A stretch of DNA of 64,000 nucleotides from Agapanthus africanus. Lineage: Eukaryota > Streptophyta > Magnoliopsida > Asparagales > Amaryllidaceae. A model generated the notes under the pieces. It was given only the letters and a program-made list of their open reading frames with translations, was not told where the DNA came from and searched no databases. A program made the translations under genes and the position numbers. The DNA is taken from contig JASDDO010000014.1 in assembly GCA_030015575.1 (NCBI GenBank), forward strand, positions 169,107,911-169,171,910, written 5' to 3'. Each line of letters starts with the position of its first letter. Within the stretch, counting starts at the first letter, position 1. Shown piece after piece: positions 44,041 to 56,272 of the stretch.

Positions 44041-44460
44041 GGCAAATGATGATTCGCTCTTGGCAATATCCCAGTTGTAGCGATGCTAATGCCTAAATCG
44101 GTATCAAATTCCAAGTCCTTTCATGGCAAATGATGATTCGCTCCTGGCAATATTCCAGTTGTAGCGATGCTGATACTGAGATTGGCACCAGATTCCAAGT
44201 TCCACACTCGCGATAAAAAATCAGCGAGCCAAAAATGCATATGAAATAGCCAAAATGATGGGGTAATTTGCAACAAAATCAGCAAGTAAAAATGTATGTA
44301 TACAAAATAGCCGAAATGATTGGGCAACTCGCAATAAAAAGCAGCGAGTAAAAATAAAACAAATAGCCGAAATGATTGGGCACCGTGAAAAATAGCCGAA
44401 ATGATTGGGCACCGCGAAAAATAGCCGAAATGATTGGGCAATCGCGATTTTCGCGATATA
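44041..44460. repeat. Tandem repeats: 84-bp duplication and about 30-bp units
   Basis: GGCAAATGATGATTCGCTC(C/T)TGG occurs at about 44041 and 44125. From 44300 to 44450, units with AATAGCCGAAATGATTGGGC repeat about every 30 bp, ending in a small palindrome CGCGATTTTCGCG. No gene. Confidence 0.8.
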
Positions 44461-44699
44461 AAAAGCTGAAATGATAGAGCATCGCGGAAAGAATTAAAAA
44501 AAATGAATGAAATGAAAGAATGAAACTTTTTGCCCTACAGGTGAGGTCACAGTGACCCCTGTATACAATCCATGGGCACAAACAAGAAGGGAACCATATC
44601 GTCCCACCGGGCTTCGTCGAAGCGAAGCCAAATCTCGACGGTTCATAGACAACCTAAATACAATCTCGACATTCATCGCAATATTGTAGACACAATGTC

Positions 44700-45660
44700 A
44701 ACAAACGAAGTGAAGGAAGATCCCTAGCTTCAGGGTCTCGATGTTAACATCGACAACTTAAAGATCGACACCGGTGTTCTTCCTCCCTCCAATCGGATGC
44801 AAACACAACATCAACAAACAGAGCCACAACAAAGTCCCCTAGTTCCAAATCTCGACAATTCACAGACAGTCTAAAGATCACCAACGGCATTTCTCCTTAC
44901 TCCAGCAGGATGCAGATGCGACGTCAACAAATGACCCCAGGGTCAAAACAACGGAACCATGGCAAAGTCCCCTAGTTCCAAATCTCGATAGTTCACAGAC
45001 AGCCTAGAGATCACCAACGGCTTTTCTCCTCACTCCAACCAGATGCAGACGTGATGTCAACAAACGACCTCAGAGTCGCAACAAAGCGGAGCCATGGCAA
45101 AGTCCCTAGTTCCAAATCTCAATAGCCACATTTACGGCCCGAAGACCAACAACGGTGTGCCTCCTCATTCCAGCAGGACACAGATGCTACACCTCAATCG
45201 GAGCCATGACAAAGTCCTCTAATTCCAAATCTCGACGGTTCATAGACAGCCTAGAAATCACCATCGGCGTTTCTCCTTACTCCAGCAGGATGCAGATGCG
45301 AAGTCAACAAACGACCCCAGGGTCAAAACAACGGAACCATGGCAAAGTCCTCCAGTTCCAAATCTCGACGGTTCACAGACAGCCTAGAGATCACCAACGG
45401 CGTTTCTCCTCACTCCAACCAGATGCAGACATGACGTCAACAACCGACCTCAGAGTCACAAAGAAGCGGAGCCATGGCAAAGTCCCTAGTTCCAAACCTT
45501 AACGGCAACATCTACAGCCTAAAAATCAGCAATGGTGATCCTCCTCATTCCAACAGGATTCGGACGCAGCATCACCGAACGGAGCCACGGCAAAGTCCCT
45601 AGTTCCAAGACTCTATGGTCCACAGACAATCTAGAGTCAACCAATGACCTCCCTGCCGGA
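44700..45660. repeat. Higher-order tandem repeat (trimer of about 380 bp)
   Basis: The word CAAAGTCC recurs at about 44830, 44963, 45098, 45210, 45343, 45478 and 45591. Spacings are 133, 135, 112, 133, 135, 113, so three unlike monomers form a 380-bp unit present at least twice. Monomers share CAAATCTCGAC(A/G)GTTCA and CTCCAGCAGGATGCAGA. No coding frame persists. Confidence 0.8.
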
Positions 45661-45740
45661 TCAACGCTCCGTCTCGGAAATAAGTCAACCAACCCCCAGG
45701 GAAATCAGTATCCTTGGCAAAAATCTCGATTCAGGAAAAT

Positions 45741-46789
45741 CAGCGTCCTTGACGAGAGCACCTCGATTCGCGTCGACCCGCAAAGAAATCAGTGTCTTTG
45801 CAGGAATACCTCGATTCGTTTCAACTCCGAGGAAATTAATGTCCTTGGCAACCTCCTCGATTCAGGAAAATCAGCGTCCTTGACGAGAGCATCTCGATTA
45901 GCGTCGACCCGCAGAGAAATCAGCGTCTTTGCAGGAATACCTCGATTCGTCTCAACCCCAGGGAAATCAGTGTCCTTGGCAAAAACCTCGATTCAGGGAA
46001 ATCAGCGTCCTTGACGAGAGCATCTCGATTCGCGTCGACCCGCAGAGAAATCAGCTTCTTTACAGGAATACCTCGATTTGTTTCAACTCCTAGGGAAATC
46101 AGTGTCCTTAGAAAAAACCTCGAGTCAGGGAATCAGCGTCCTTGGCGAAAGCATCTTGATTCACGTCGACCCGCAGAGAAATCAGCGTCTTTGCAGGAAT
46201 ATCTCGATTCGTCTCAATCGCAGGGAAATCAGTGTCCTTAGCAACCTCCTCGATTCAGGGAAATCAGCGTCCTTGACGAGAGCATCTCGATTCGCGTCGA
46301 CCCGTAGAGAAACCAGCGTCTTTGCAAGAATACCTCGATTCATCTCACCCCCAGGGAAATCAGTGTCCTTGGCAACCTCCTCGATTCAGGGAAATCAGCG
46401 TCCTTGACGAGAGCATCTCGATTCGATCGAGCCGCAGAGAAATCAGCGTCTTTGCAAGAATACCTCGATTCATCTCATCGCAGGGAAATCAGTGTCCTTG
46501 GCAACCTCCTCGATTCAGGGAAATCAGCGTCCTTGACGAAAGCATCTCGATTCGCATCGACCCGCAAAGAAATCAGCATCTTTGCAGGAATACCTCGATT
46601 CGTCTCAACCCTAGGGAAATCAGTGTCCTTGGCAAAAACCTCGATTCAGATAAATCAGTGTCCTTGACGAGAGCATCTCGATTCGCATCGGCCCGCAGAG
46701 AAATTAGTGTCTTTGCAGGAATACCTCGATTCGTTTCGACTCCAGGGAAATCAGTGTCCTTGGTAAAAACCTCGATTCAGGAAAATCAG
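45741..46789. repeat. 131-bp tandem array, left part
   Basis: CAGCGTCCTTGACG recurs at 45741, 45872, 46003, 46134, 46265, 46396, 46525, 46655 and 46787, so the period is 131 bp (129-132). Each unit is itself three related about 44-bp parts, each with AAATCAG(C/T)GTC(C/T)TTG and TCGATTC. The array continues beyond element F at 57479. Long frames here shift each unit and are not genes. Confidence 0.9.
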
Positions 46790-49700
46790 TGTCACGCCCC
46801 GCTTCCCAAAATAAGGAGTACGAGGGGTTGACAAGGCCAGCCATGCTCCTACGGTCAAGGAAATATCCTGCCGTAGTCACACTTCGGCTTCTAGCTTTAC
46901 GTGGTAACCAGTAATACAATGCACAGGTAATGAGAAATGCAGTATATAAATCAAAACAAAATACAAAGAACTAACCAGATGGGGATCAAGAGAGTAAGGT
47001 TCTGTGTAGCTGATCAAAATGTCCGCGATGTCCTCGAGGTACGTCTGGTCCTGGTCCAAGCTAAGTCCACTTCTCACTCTGAGCATGCATACTCAGGTCG
47101 TCAGAGCGACACGATAGCAATATATACATAGGTGCAAGTGATAACTCGTACGGTAATAATGAATATATAACAGTAAATCAAGATAGTAGAGATATGAACA
47201 TGAAGTAGCCAATGCGGGTGTCTAAAAGAGCGGTTGAACAGTAAAGCAGTAAAATAGTATGTCAGGTGTGTCAATACAGCAAGTAATGCATGTCAATGTC
47301 ACTATCCCTATCAGTATCTAAGTCTCACTGTACAGGTCACTAAGCCTATCGTCAGTCCAAGTGTGAGTGTCAACCACTCGCGAGTGTCCTCCACCCAAGG
47401 GTAGGACCCAAGGGTAAGGGACCACGGGCCCAAAATATAACTCACGATAATAATCATATACCCTGTAAATCTCCATATATCTCCATATATATATGCCAGC
47501 ATGGGACTCCCGAGATTCTGTTGAACTCACACTCAAACTACCCCACACCCCGTGGTCTACATCAAACGCCAACCATAACCTCAAATACCGGTCGGTCCAT
47601 GACAAGTTTGCGCGAGAACTAGAGACAGGATCTCCATCAAGCACATCCCGACTGATACCCGAGATAAATGGACAGTGTCTGGTGCCTTACCTATGACACC
47701 CATACAAGTGCTTCCATAAGTGTCCTATACCACTTATAGTCACACTTATATGCGTCCCACAGACGTCTACAATACAATAAATCGATAGGGTCCACTGATT
47801 GTGTACAAGTACGTGTCACTTTCACTTATCCATTCATGCACGAACACTAACGTACTTGCCACAATCACCACTAATACCTAACACTGGATAATGCACATGA
47901 TCACTAGGTTACCAATGCAATGACATATATATATGATGTGATGAGAAAACAGTATGTAAGGCGTGATTAAGATGTCACATGTCGGTATCGTACCACTTGC
48001 ATAATTTATCATAAATCATAAATGCCAAATTTAGAAAAACAATGAATAGGGGATAATTAGTATATTTGATTATCTATCCAGCAAATTTTGTTTCACATCA
48101 ATCGGGTTTCGGGACCACTAGATATGGCCATTTCATTTTAAGCGTCCACCGCTGAAAATCCGGTTTCAGATTCGGAAGTCCGTTTCGCAACGCATTTTGA
48201 TCCCAGTTGGGACCAGAATTTAGCGATGCTACAGTTGAATGAAATTTAGGGTTTTAAATAGGGTTTTCAACGCAAGATACGGAATCTGAATCGCGTCTGT
48301 ACGCCAGGAGTTATGCACTGTTCAACACTAAGGTATCGGTTCTGGTTCTGCTAGGAACTGCTATACGTCCCGATCTTTTAAATTGCAGTTAAAATAGTAA
48401 ACGACGATAAAATGGGGTTAAATCACTTGATTTATTTAGTTAACAGATTCATCTTCAATAAGGTGTAGGTTTCTGCAACATAAGAGTTCAGGAAACGAAG
48501 TAGTAAACATTACGGGACAGAAAACAATAACCAGAGTTGCTCTGGACTACAGTCCAGAGCCGCTCTCCGAACCAATTCTTGTCATAATTTCAGTACAGAA
48601 AACCATTAAAAACTTGCATAGGGTTACAGGTCGTCGAGTCGGATTCGATTTGAGCCCTCGAACACATCATTTCAATATGTACACAATTTATGGTGATTTT
48701 AACAATTTTCAGATGTGGGAAATTCCCAGTTTTTACAGGTGTATTTGGGGGTGTTCATTTTAGTCATTAACAGTCATATTTTCCAGTGAAATTTCTACAC
48801 AAGGTTCACTGCCAGACGGGCCAAAATATGCAATCGAGTTCCGTCAAATTAAACGAAGGTTTTCATTGGGATCTTGCATCGAACAGTTATGTCATATAAT
48901 TTATCGTGAGTTGTAAACACGGAATTTATACGATTTCAGTTTGTAACAGACATAAATTAGCATGTAGTAAGTAGGGTACTTGCCTGGAGATGCTTTAGCG
49001 ATGCACGGCAGCAGAAACGGTACGAACGCGAGACGAACGGCACGGCTAGGGTTCGCGGTCTCGGCTCGAGCTTGGGCTCTTGGACTCGATGTCTCGGTGG
49101 GTGCGACAGACGTGCGCTAGCGTTGCGTCGGTTACAACCTTGCTGATGATGACGGACGCAGAGACCGAAGCCACGGCTTTTTCGGCGACGATGACGGCTG
49201 GAATAGCGGTGATCGATGATAGGGGCAAGTGCTCGATGAAATGGCTAGAGCTGGGTTTGAGGCTTGGGCTAGCCTCGAGGCTCGGTCTCGGCTGGAGGTG
49301 GTGGCGACGGGCACTGTAGCTCCGGCAGGGAGGAGGGATGAAGAGGAGGGGAGAGAGAGATTTAGAGAGAGAGAGATAGAGAGAGAGAGACAGAGAGAGA
49401 TGTAGAGAGACTGAGAGAGAGATTGAGAGAGAGAGAGAGAGAGATGTAGAGAGATAGAGAGAGATGTAGAGAAACGGAGAGAGAGAGAGAGAGACTGAGA
49501 GAGAGACAGAGAGAGATAAAGAGAGAGAGATTCACAGAGAGAGAGTGTGAGTGAGAAAGAGAGAGAGAAATTTAGTGAGAGAGAAAGAGATTCAGGGAGA
49601 TAGAGAGATTCCCTCGGTGACAATGGGGGTCGACGGAGGCGGTTCAGGGCAGTGGGGCTCGCCGGCGTCGAGGTGTAGGGGCGGCCGAACTCGGGTGTGC

Positions 49701-50741
49701 AGGCGATGGAGAATGGGGAGCAGTGAGGAGGTGTGGCGTTGGCGAGGGGAGAGGAGGAGATGGGCTTGCTGGGGTGTCGACGGCGGCAGCGAGGGGAGCT
49801 TTTCGGTAGTGTGAGGTGGCGTCGGCCGTGGGTGTTGGCAGTGGGTGAAGGCGATGGAGGTGATTGGAGGATGATCGACGACGACCAGGGGCGTTGGTGC
49901 TCGGAAATTGAGGGGAGAACGGGAGTGAGGGGGAGGAGAGAGTGAGGGAGTGAACGGGAGTCAGGGGAGGAGAGAGTGATGCAGGCGAGGGGGTCGCGGC
50001 AGTTGCGGGAAGAGGGGACGTGGCTGGGTTGTGGTGAACAGGTGTGGGAGGCGGGAACCGTTGAGGGAGGGGACGTTGAGGAGAGCGGGTCGTAGGGGAG
50101 TGCGCGCGTCGCGGGCGCGAGAAGCGGGGCATGGCGAGGCGGCGATGTAGGGATGAGAGGAAACGAGCGGGAAAATATAGAGTTGGGGAAGAAGGAGGGG
50201 TTTGAAGCGGTTCGGGTCGGGTTGGATGGGTGTGGGCCGGGCCGGTGAGGGGAGAAAATTGAGGGGAAAAATATAGGGGAGTGGGCTGGGCCGGGGTCTT
50301 TATTAATAATAAAGAAAGAAAAGGAAGTGTTGGACGGGGGCTGGAATAATTAAAAGGAAGGAAATAGGAGGGAAAGGAAATTAGAGTTGGGCTTGGAATT
50401 TTGGAAAAAGAATGAATGGGAAAAGGGAAAGGGGAGAATGGGCTGGCGGTTTTATTGATCAGAATTTATTTGTGTTGGGTTGTGGGATGGCTTTGAAAAG
50501 GAAACGGGCTGGGAAAAAGGAGTTTAATTTAATTTTTTTAGGGGAGGAAAGGAAGTGGGCTGGGATGGGCCTGACCAAGAGAGGGGATTGGGTTTAGATT
50601 AAAATAATAAATTAGGAATTGGAATTATCCTGTAAAATTCTAGGGGATTACTATAAAGGAATGGAACATAAATAGAATAAAATATAGGAAAATTATTTCA
50701 TTCAAATGTGTAAAATAGCACGTCGAAAACTGGGTATTACA
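46790..50741 (-). repeat. 3' LTR of element F (left, 3952 bp)
   Basis: On the plus strand it runs TGTCACGCCCCGC to GGGTATTACA. It contains the palindrome variant at 48539-48560, a GA-rich run (49340-49612), and a G-rich part that opens chance frames. No gene is seen. Confidence 0.92.
49340..49612. repeat. GA-rich microsatellite-like run in F 3' LTR
   Basis: Irregular (GA)n with GATTGA/GATGTA interruptions. The other LTR has a shorter run at 56125-56345, so its length accounts for much of the difference between the LTRs. Confidence 0.85.
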
Positions 50742-50754
50742 TCATACCACCCTT
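50742..50754 (-). other. Polypurine tract of element F
   Basis: On the minus strand AAGGGTGGTATGA directly before the 3' LTR, preceded by AATTTCGAGGACGAAATTTTTG, the same layout as in A and D. Confidence 0.8.
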
Positions 50755-52125
50755 ACAAAAATTTCGTCCTCGAAATTTAAAATAAACGATAAGTTACAAA
50801 ATAATAAGCGAAAGGCTACCACATCGAATACTAACACAGTGATTTACTTAAAACGGGTGGATAAAATTTTGAAGGTCTATATATGTAAGAATAACACAAC
50901 TAAAAGGACAGGTCTAAATAAGTATAAGGCAGAAACAACTATAAGGACAACCTATGTGTACAAGAGAATAAAATAGCAATAACGAATAATAAAATTCGAG
51001 GCGTGCTGGATAAAATCGAAAACATAAATATGTGCACACCTACGTATATCAAAAGTAGCGCATCTAAAATAATAAGTATAGGGCATAACCATACTGAAAT
51101 AGTGAAGGATTTGTCAGTAGGTTAAAACAGTTTAGAATAACGTATCAATCAACCAATTTTAACATAACTTAGAAAACCACATGGTGAAAATAAGAAACAT
51201 AGCACAAAATAATATGTGCAATATATGGTTGCGCTATCGAAAATAATAGGAAAAATAGTAGTATACTTAAAATGCATAAAACGGAGACAGTTAATAACAC
51301 GTACTTTTCAATAAATACAAGATAATGAAAACTAGATTTTCAAATAACGTTGTCCTTAAATATAGATAGGGTAATAGGAAAAAGCACAAAATGTATAGGG
51401 CTAGCTAGGGTAGGGATTACAATGGAGCACGGCTCACTCAAAAGGTCGGAGTGTGACGGCTTTAGACTGAAGGTCGAAGAGACCGGGGTCGGGTCATACA
51501 GGGAGTAAGGGTGAACAGTAATGAACCTCAGGAGGGGAAGGGATGTATGGGAAGAAAATGGTCGATACATCATGCGAATCAAAAGATCTGAAGGGTTAGC
51601 TAACTCAGAAATTTTACTATCATCTATCCTCCAGAAGAATCTCAAACAAGGCACATACGAAGGATGAAGGGTGGCCCATTCAAAAGATCGGAGTGCGGTA
51701 CATTTTAATCTCAGCGAGGGTCAAGACAGCCCAAGGTGCAGGGGATCTCAGGAGGAAATAACTGTATAGGGAAACAATCAAGCATCATGTGAACCAAAAA
51801 GATCAAAAGATTTGCGAACTCAGCAATTTATTTCATTTCAAAAAAGTCTGAACAAGGCATCCACAGCGAAAAAATAGCCTAAACTATATACAGATTTTAT
51901 TTAGCTAGAGGAGACGAAAGCTCAAACATGTCAGTCGCGGTCGTGGAGGTCCAGCAGGTTACGGTAAGCTCGTGCGCTCAGATAGGGGCGTCCGTTCCCA
52001 TATCGCCTCGCAGGGATCGCCAATGGAAGTTCTTCTACCATGGGGTCTTGTTCTTCTGGTCCTTCTGTCTCGACTGGAGCTTCTTCATCGAGGTATGCTT
52101 CCACGTGATTCTCTCCTTCTGGATT
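50755..52125 (-). other. F internal stretch without recognisable gene
   Basis: AT-rich, many stops in all frames, no pol motifs. A 104-codon minus frame (51340-51654) has no recognisable domain. This is where pol would be in an autonomous relative. Confidence 0.6.
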
Positions 52126-52341
52126 CTACCCAAGGTTTTCCCCTTCTGGATTTTCTTCTATCGGGTCCTCCTCGGAATCTTCCTCTAATGGGTCTTCTCC
52201 GAGGTCCTCCTCTTCGTCGTCTGAGTCGCTGCTCAAGTTAACTTCTGGGGCTGCGAATCCCTCACCCTCGGAATCGCTGTTTCCGAAAACAACCTGTGGG
52301 TCGTTGATCTCGTCATCTGATCTTACCAGCATGCAGCCCAA
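52126..52341 (-). CDS. Acidic 71-residue frame in element F (uncertain gene)
   Basis: The frame starts MGCMLVRSDDEINDPQVVFG and continues as an Asp/Glu/Ser-rich tail (DSDDEEEDLGEDPLEEDSEEDPIEENPEG) with about half acidic residues. No known domain. It lies about 390 bases after gag on the same strand, between gag and the pol-less part. The skewed composition suggests coding or a degraded repeat. I cannot tell whether it is translated; it could be the tail of a larger protein whose first part was lost. Confidence 0.35.
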   Translation of the reverse strand: MGCMLVRSDDEINDPQVVFGNSDSEGEGFAAPEVNLSSDSDDEEEDLGEDPLEEDSEEDPIEENPEGENLG

Positions 52342-52732
52342 GGAAACACACTGTCATATGTTCTCATCTCGAGGCGTCGCTGATCCAGGATGGGCCATGG
52401 CTAGAAAGAAAGGGTCGTGATTAGGCAGTGGAACACATCAAGAAAAATCAAGGATACGGAGTACAAGGAAAGCATGAGGTAGGTAAGGACTGAAAAATTA
52501 AAATTTAAAAATGCTGATGCAATGAATAGTATAAATAAAGCGAGAAGCAAGAGAATGATACATATAACACAACTCAAAGTTCCATTGCATTCAACTAAAC
52601 GTTCGACGGATACAAGATTTCAAACGAAAGGAAATATTTACAAAAGGTGACAACATTATTACTGAAAGCAGAAAACGTGATAATTCTTCCTTGATTCCTG
52701 GACTGCTGCATTCTCGTCTCACGAGTTGAATC

Positions 52733-53194
52733 CTACGCGGGATCCGCACTATCCTCGAAGCTCGAACTAGGAAATAACCACCACTTAGCAGAAGTGGAGA
52801 GTGTGGATGAATCCTCTCTTTGTAGCTCCTTCCTTTTAGGGCAGCCATTGATAGGATGTTTGCTAGATCCGCAAATCAAGCATTGCCCCTTGGCGCGGCG
52901 ACAATCTCTCTGAAAATGTCCTGGCTTCTTACAGTACCCACAACGTTGGGCCTTCCGTTGCTTCTGTTGCTGGGGAACGAGTGGGCGCTTCATCTTTACC
53001 TCTTTTCCGCGCCTAACAGGGATCCCTTTGCGATTGTAGACTTCCGCGGGTGCCTGAGTCATCTGCTCTCTTAGTCCTTCAGCTAGCAGGTCGTTTGTTC
53101 GCTCCTGGGCTTCCTTCAGACTTTGCAGTGCATTCAGAATCTCTACGGTCTGATTCTGGGAAGTGGAGATAGAGGAAGGGTCGTTGGAAGACAT
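52733..53194 (-). CDS. Element F short gag: N-terminus joined to two zinc knuckles, capsid missing
   Basis: I chose the start MSSNDPSSISTSQNQTVEIL at 53194 because it matches the H gag N-terminus (SSSQDRTERIL); upstream residues in the frame look like leader. After EAQERTNDLLAEGLREQ the protein goes directly to a linker (KGIPVRRGKEVKMKRPLVP) that in H lies after the capsid. Two intact CCHC knuckles follow: CGYCKKPGHFQRDC and CLICGSSKHPINGC. The end is SAKWWLFPSSSFEDSADPA. Length is 153 residues, against over 350 before the protease in H. The frame has no stops, so an RNA-binding protein without a shell domain could still be made. Confidence 0.75.
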   Translation of the reverse strand: MSSNDPSSISTSQNQTVEILNALQSLKEAQERTNDLLAEGLREQMTQAPAEVYNRKGIPVRRGKEVKMKRPLVPQQQKQRKAQRCGYCKKPGHFQRDCRRAKGQCLICGSSKHPINGCPKRKELQREDSSTLSTSAKWWLFPSSSFEDSADPA

Positions 53195-53553
53195 GGTCCT
53201 GAAACAACAATTTGAGGACGGTATAAGGAACACGCTATAAGAATTAAAATACAATATGGGATAGGCAAGGAATCAAGAATATCGGGTGCGGTGAAATTCA
53301 AACAAGTGGGAATCAACTGTAGGGCTCTAAGTCACTCGAACAGAGTACAGTATTGTAACTATGATGTAGTTCACAATTACAACCACGTAACTCTGCCAAG
53401 TTACCCGAAACTCTAGCAGATAGATCAAAATGCATAGCCGAATACACTATGTGAATCAAGATTAAGAATAACAACTTTACAATCCAAATCGAAGGATGTC
53501 TTAGATTGTCAAACACTACACGGAACTGCAATCCCAATCGAAGCAAAACCCTG

Positions 53554-53565
53554 GCTCTGATACCA
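53554..53565 (-). other. Primer binding site of element F (initiator Met tRNA)
   Basis: On the minus strand TGGTATCAGAGC, exact, followed by CAGGGTTTTG, just inside the 5' LTR. Confidence 0.9.
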
Positions 53566-53574
53566 ACAAAACCA

Positions 53575-56240
53575 TGTCACACCCCGCTTCCCAAAATAAG
53601 GAATACGAGGGGTTGACAAGGCCAGCCATGCTCCTACGGTCAAGCAAATATCCTGCCGTAGTCACACTTCGGTTTCTAGCTTTACGTGGTAACCAGTAAT
53701 ACAATGCAAAGGTAATGAGAAATGCAGTATATAAATCAAAACAAAATACAAAGAACTAACCAGATGGGGATCAAGAGAGTAAGGTTCTGTGTAGCTGATC
53801 AAAATGTCCGCGATGTCCTCGAGGTACGTCTGGTCCTGGTCCAAGCTAAGTCCACTTCTCACTCTGAGCATGCATACTCAGGTCGTCAGAGCGATACGAT
53901 AGCAATATATACATAGGTGCAAGTGGTAACTCATACGGTAATAATGAATATATAACAGTAAATCAAGATAGTAGAGATATGAACATGAAGTAGCCAATGC
54001 GGGTGTCTAAAAGAGCGGTTGAACAGTAAAGCAGTAAAATAGTATGTCAGGTGTGTCAATACAGTAAGTAATGCATGTCAATGTCACTATCCCTATCAGT
54101 CTCTAAGTCTCACTGTACAGGTCAGTAAGCCTATCGTCAGTCCAAGTGTGAGAGTTAACCACTCGCGAGTGTCCTCCACCCAAGGGTAGGACCCAAGGGT
54201 AAGGGACCACGGGCCCAAAATATAACTCACGGTAATAATCATATACCCTGTAAATCTCCATATATCTCCATATATATGCCAGCATGACACTCCCGAGATT
54301 CTGTTGAACTCACACTCAAACTACCCCACACCCCGTGGTCTACATCAAACGCCAGCCATAATCTCAAATACCGGTCGGTCCATGACAAGTCTGCGCGAGA
54401 ACTGGAGACAGGATCTCCATCAAGCACGTCCCGACTGATACCCGAGATAAATGGGCAGTGTCTGGTGCCTTACCTGTGACACCCATACAAGTGCTTCCAT
54501 AAGTGTCTCATACCACTTATAGTCACACTTATATGCGTCCCACAGACGTCGACAATACAATAAATCGATAGGGTCCACTGATTGTGTACAAGTACGTGTC
54601 ACTTTCACTTATCTATTCATGCACGAACACTAACGTACTTGCCACAATCACCACTAATACCTAACACTGGGTAATGCACGTGGTCACTAGGTTACCAATG
54701 CAATGACATATATATATGATGTGATGAGAAAACAGTATGTAAGGCGTGATTAAGATGTCACATGTCGGTATCCTACCACTTGCATAATTTATCATAAATC
54801 ATAAATGCCAAATTTATCGAAACAATGAATATGGGATAATTAGTATATTTGATTATCTATCCAGCAAATTTGGTTTCACGTCAATCGGGTTTCGGGACCA
54901 CTAGATATGGCCATTTCATTTTAAGCGTCCACCGCTGGAAATCCGGTTTCAGAATCGGAAGTCCGTTTCGCAACGCATTTTGATCCCAGTTGGGACCAGA
55001 ATTTAGCAATGCTACAGTTGAATGAAATTTAGGGTTTTAAATAGGGTTTTCAATTCTATAGACGGATTCTCAATCACGTCTGTACGCCAGGAGTTATGCA
55101 CTGTTCAACACTAAGGTATCGGTTCTGGTTCTGCTTGGAACTGCTATGCGTCCCGATCTTTTAAATTGCAGTTAAAATAGTAAACGACGATAAAATAGGG
55201 TGAAATCACTTGAGTTATTTATTTAACAGATTCATATTCAATAAGATATAGGGTTCCGCAACATACGAGTTCAGGAAACGAAGTAGTAAACATTACGGGA
55301 CAGAAAATAATAACCAGAGTTGCTCTGGACTACAGTTCAGAGCCGCTCTCCGAACCAATTCTTGTCATAATTTCAGTATAGAAACCATTAAAAACTTGAA
55401 TAGGGTCACAGGTCGTCGAGTCGGCTTCGATTTGATCCCTCGAACGCATCATTTCAATATGTACACAATTTATGGTGATTTTAACAATTTTCAGATGCGG
55501 GAAATTCCCAGTTTTTACGGGTGTATTTGGGGGTGTTCGTTTTAGTCATTAACAGTCATATTTTCCAGTGAAATTTCTACACAAGGTTCACTGCCAAACG
55601 GGCCAAAATATGCAATCGAGTTCCGTCAAATTAAATGAAGTTTTTCATTGGGATCTTCCATCGAACATTTATGTCATATAATTTATCGTGAGTTGTAAAC
55701 ACGGAATTTATACGATTTTAGTTTGTAACAGACATAAATTAGCATGTAGCAAGTAGGGTACTTGCGTGGAGACGCTTTGGCGATGCACGGCAGCGGCAAC
55801 GGTATGAACACGCAACGAACGGCGCGGCTAAGGTTCGCGGTCTCGGCACGAGCTTGGGCTCTTGGACTCGATGTCTCGGTGGGTGCGACGGACGTGCGCT
55901 GGCGTTGCGACGGTTACAACCTTACTGATGATGACGGATGCAGAGACCGAAGCCATGGCTTTTTCGGCGACGATGACGGCTGGAATAGCGGCGATCGACG
56001 ATAAGGGCAAGTGCTCGATGAAATGGCTAGAGCTGGGTTTGAGGCTTGGGCTAGCCTCGAGGCTCGGTCTTGGCTGGAGGTGGTGGCGACGGGCACTGTA
56101 GCTCCGGCATGGAGGAGGGATGAAGAGGAGGGGAGAGAGAGATTTAAAGAAACAAAGAGAGATAGAGAGAGACAGAGAGAGATGTAGAGAGACTGAGAGA
56201 GAGATTGAGAGAGAGAGAGAGAGATGTAGAGAGATAGAGA

Positions 56241-56272
<32 letters not shown>

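Noticed and set aside
45741-46789. CRISPR-like regular repeat spacing
   Set aside because: Units are continuous tandem copies with no unique spacers, in a plant retroelement.
45532-46831. Several overlapping frames of 80-169 codons in the 131-bp array
   Set aside because: 131 is not a multiple of three, so the same repeat is read in all three frames; no sign of a gene.
49132-49623. Long Ser/Leu-rich minus frame and Arg/Glu-rich plus frames over the GA tract in F LTRs
   Set aside because: These are translations of (GA)n; they change with repeat length between the LTRs.
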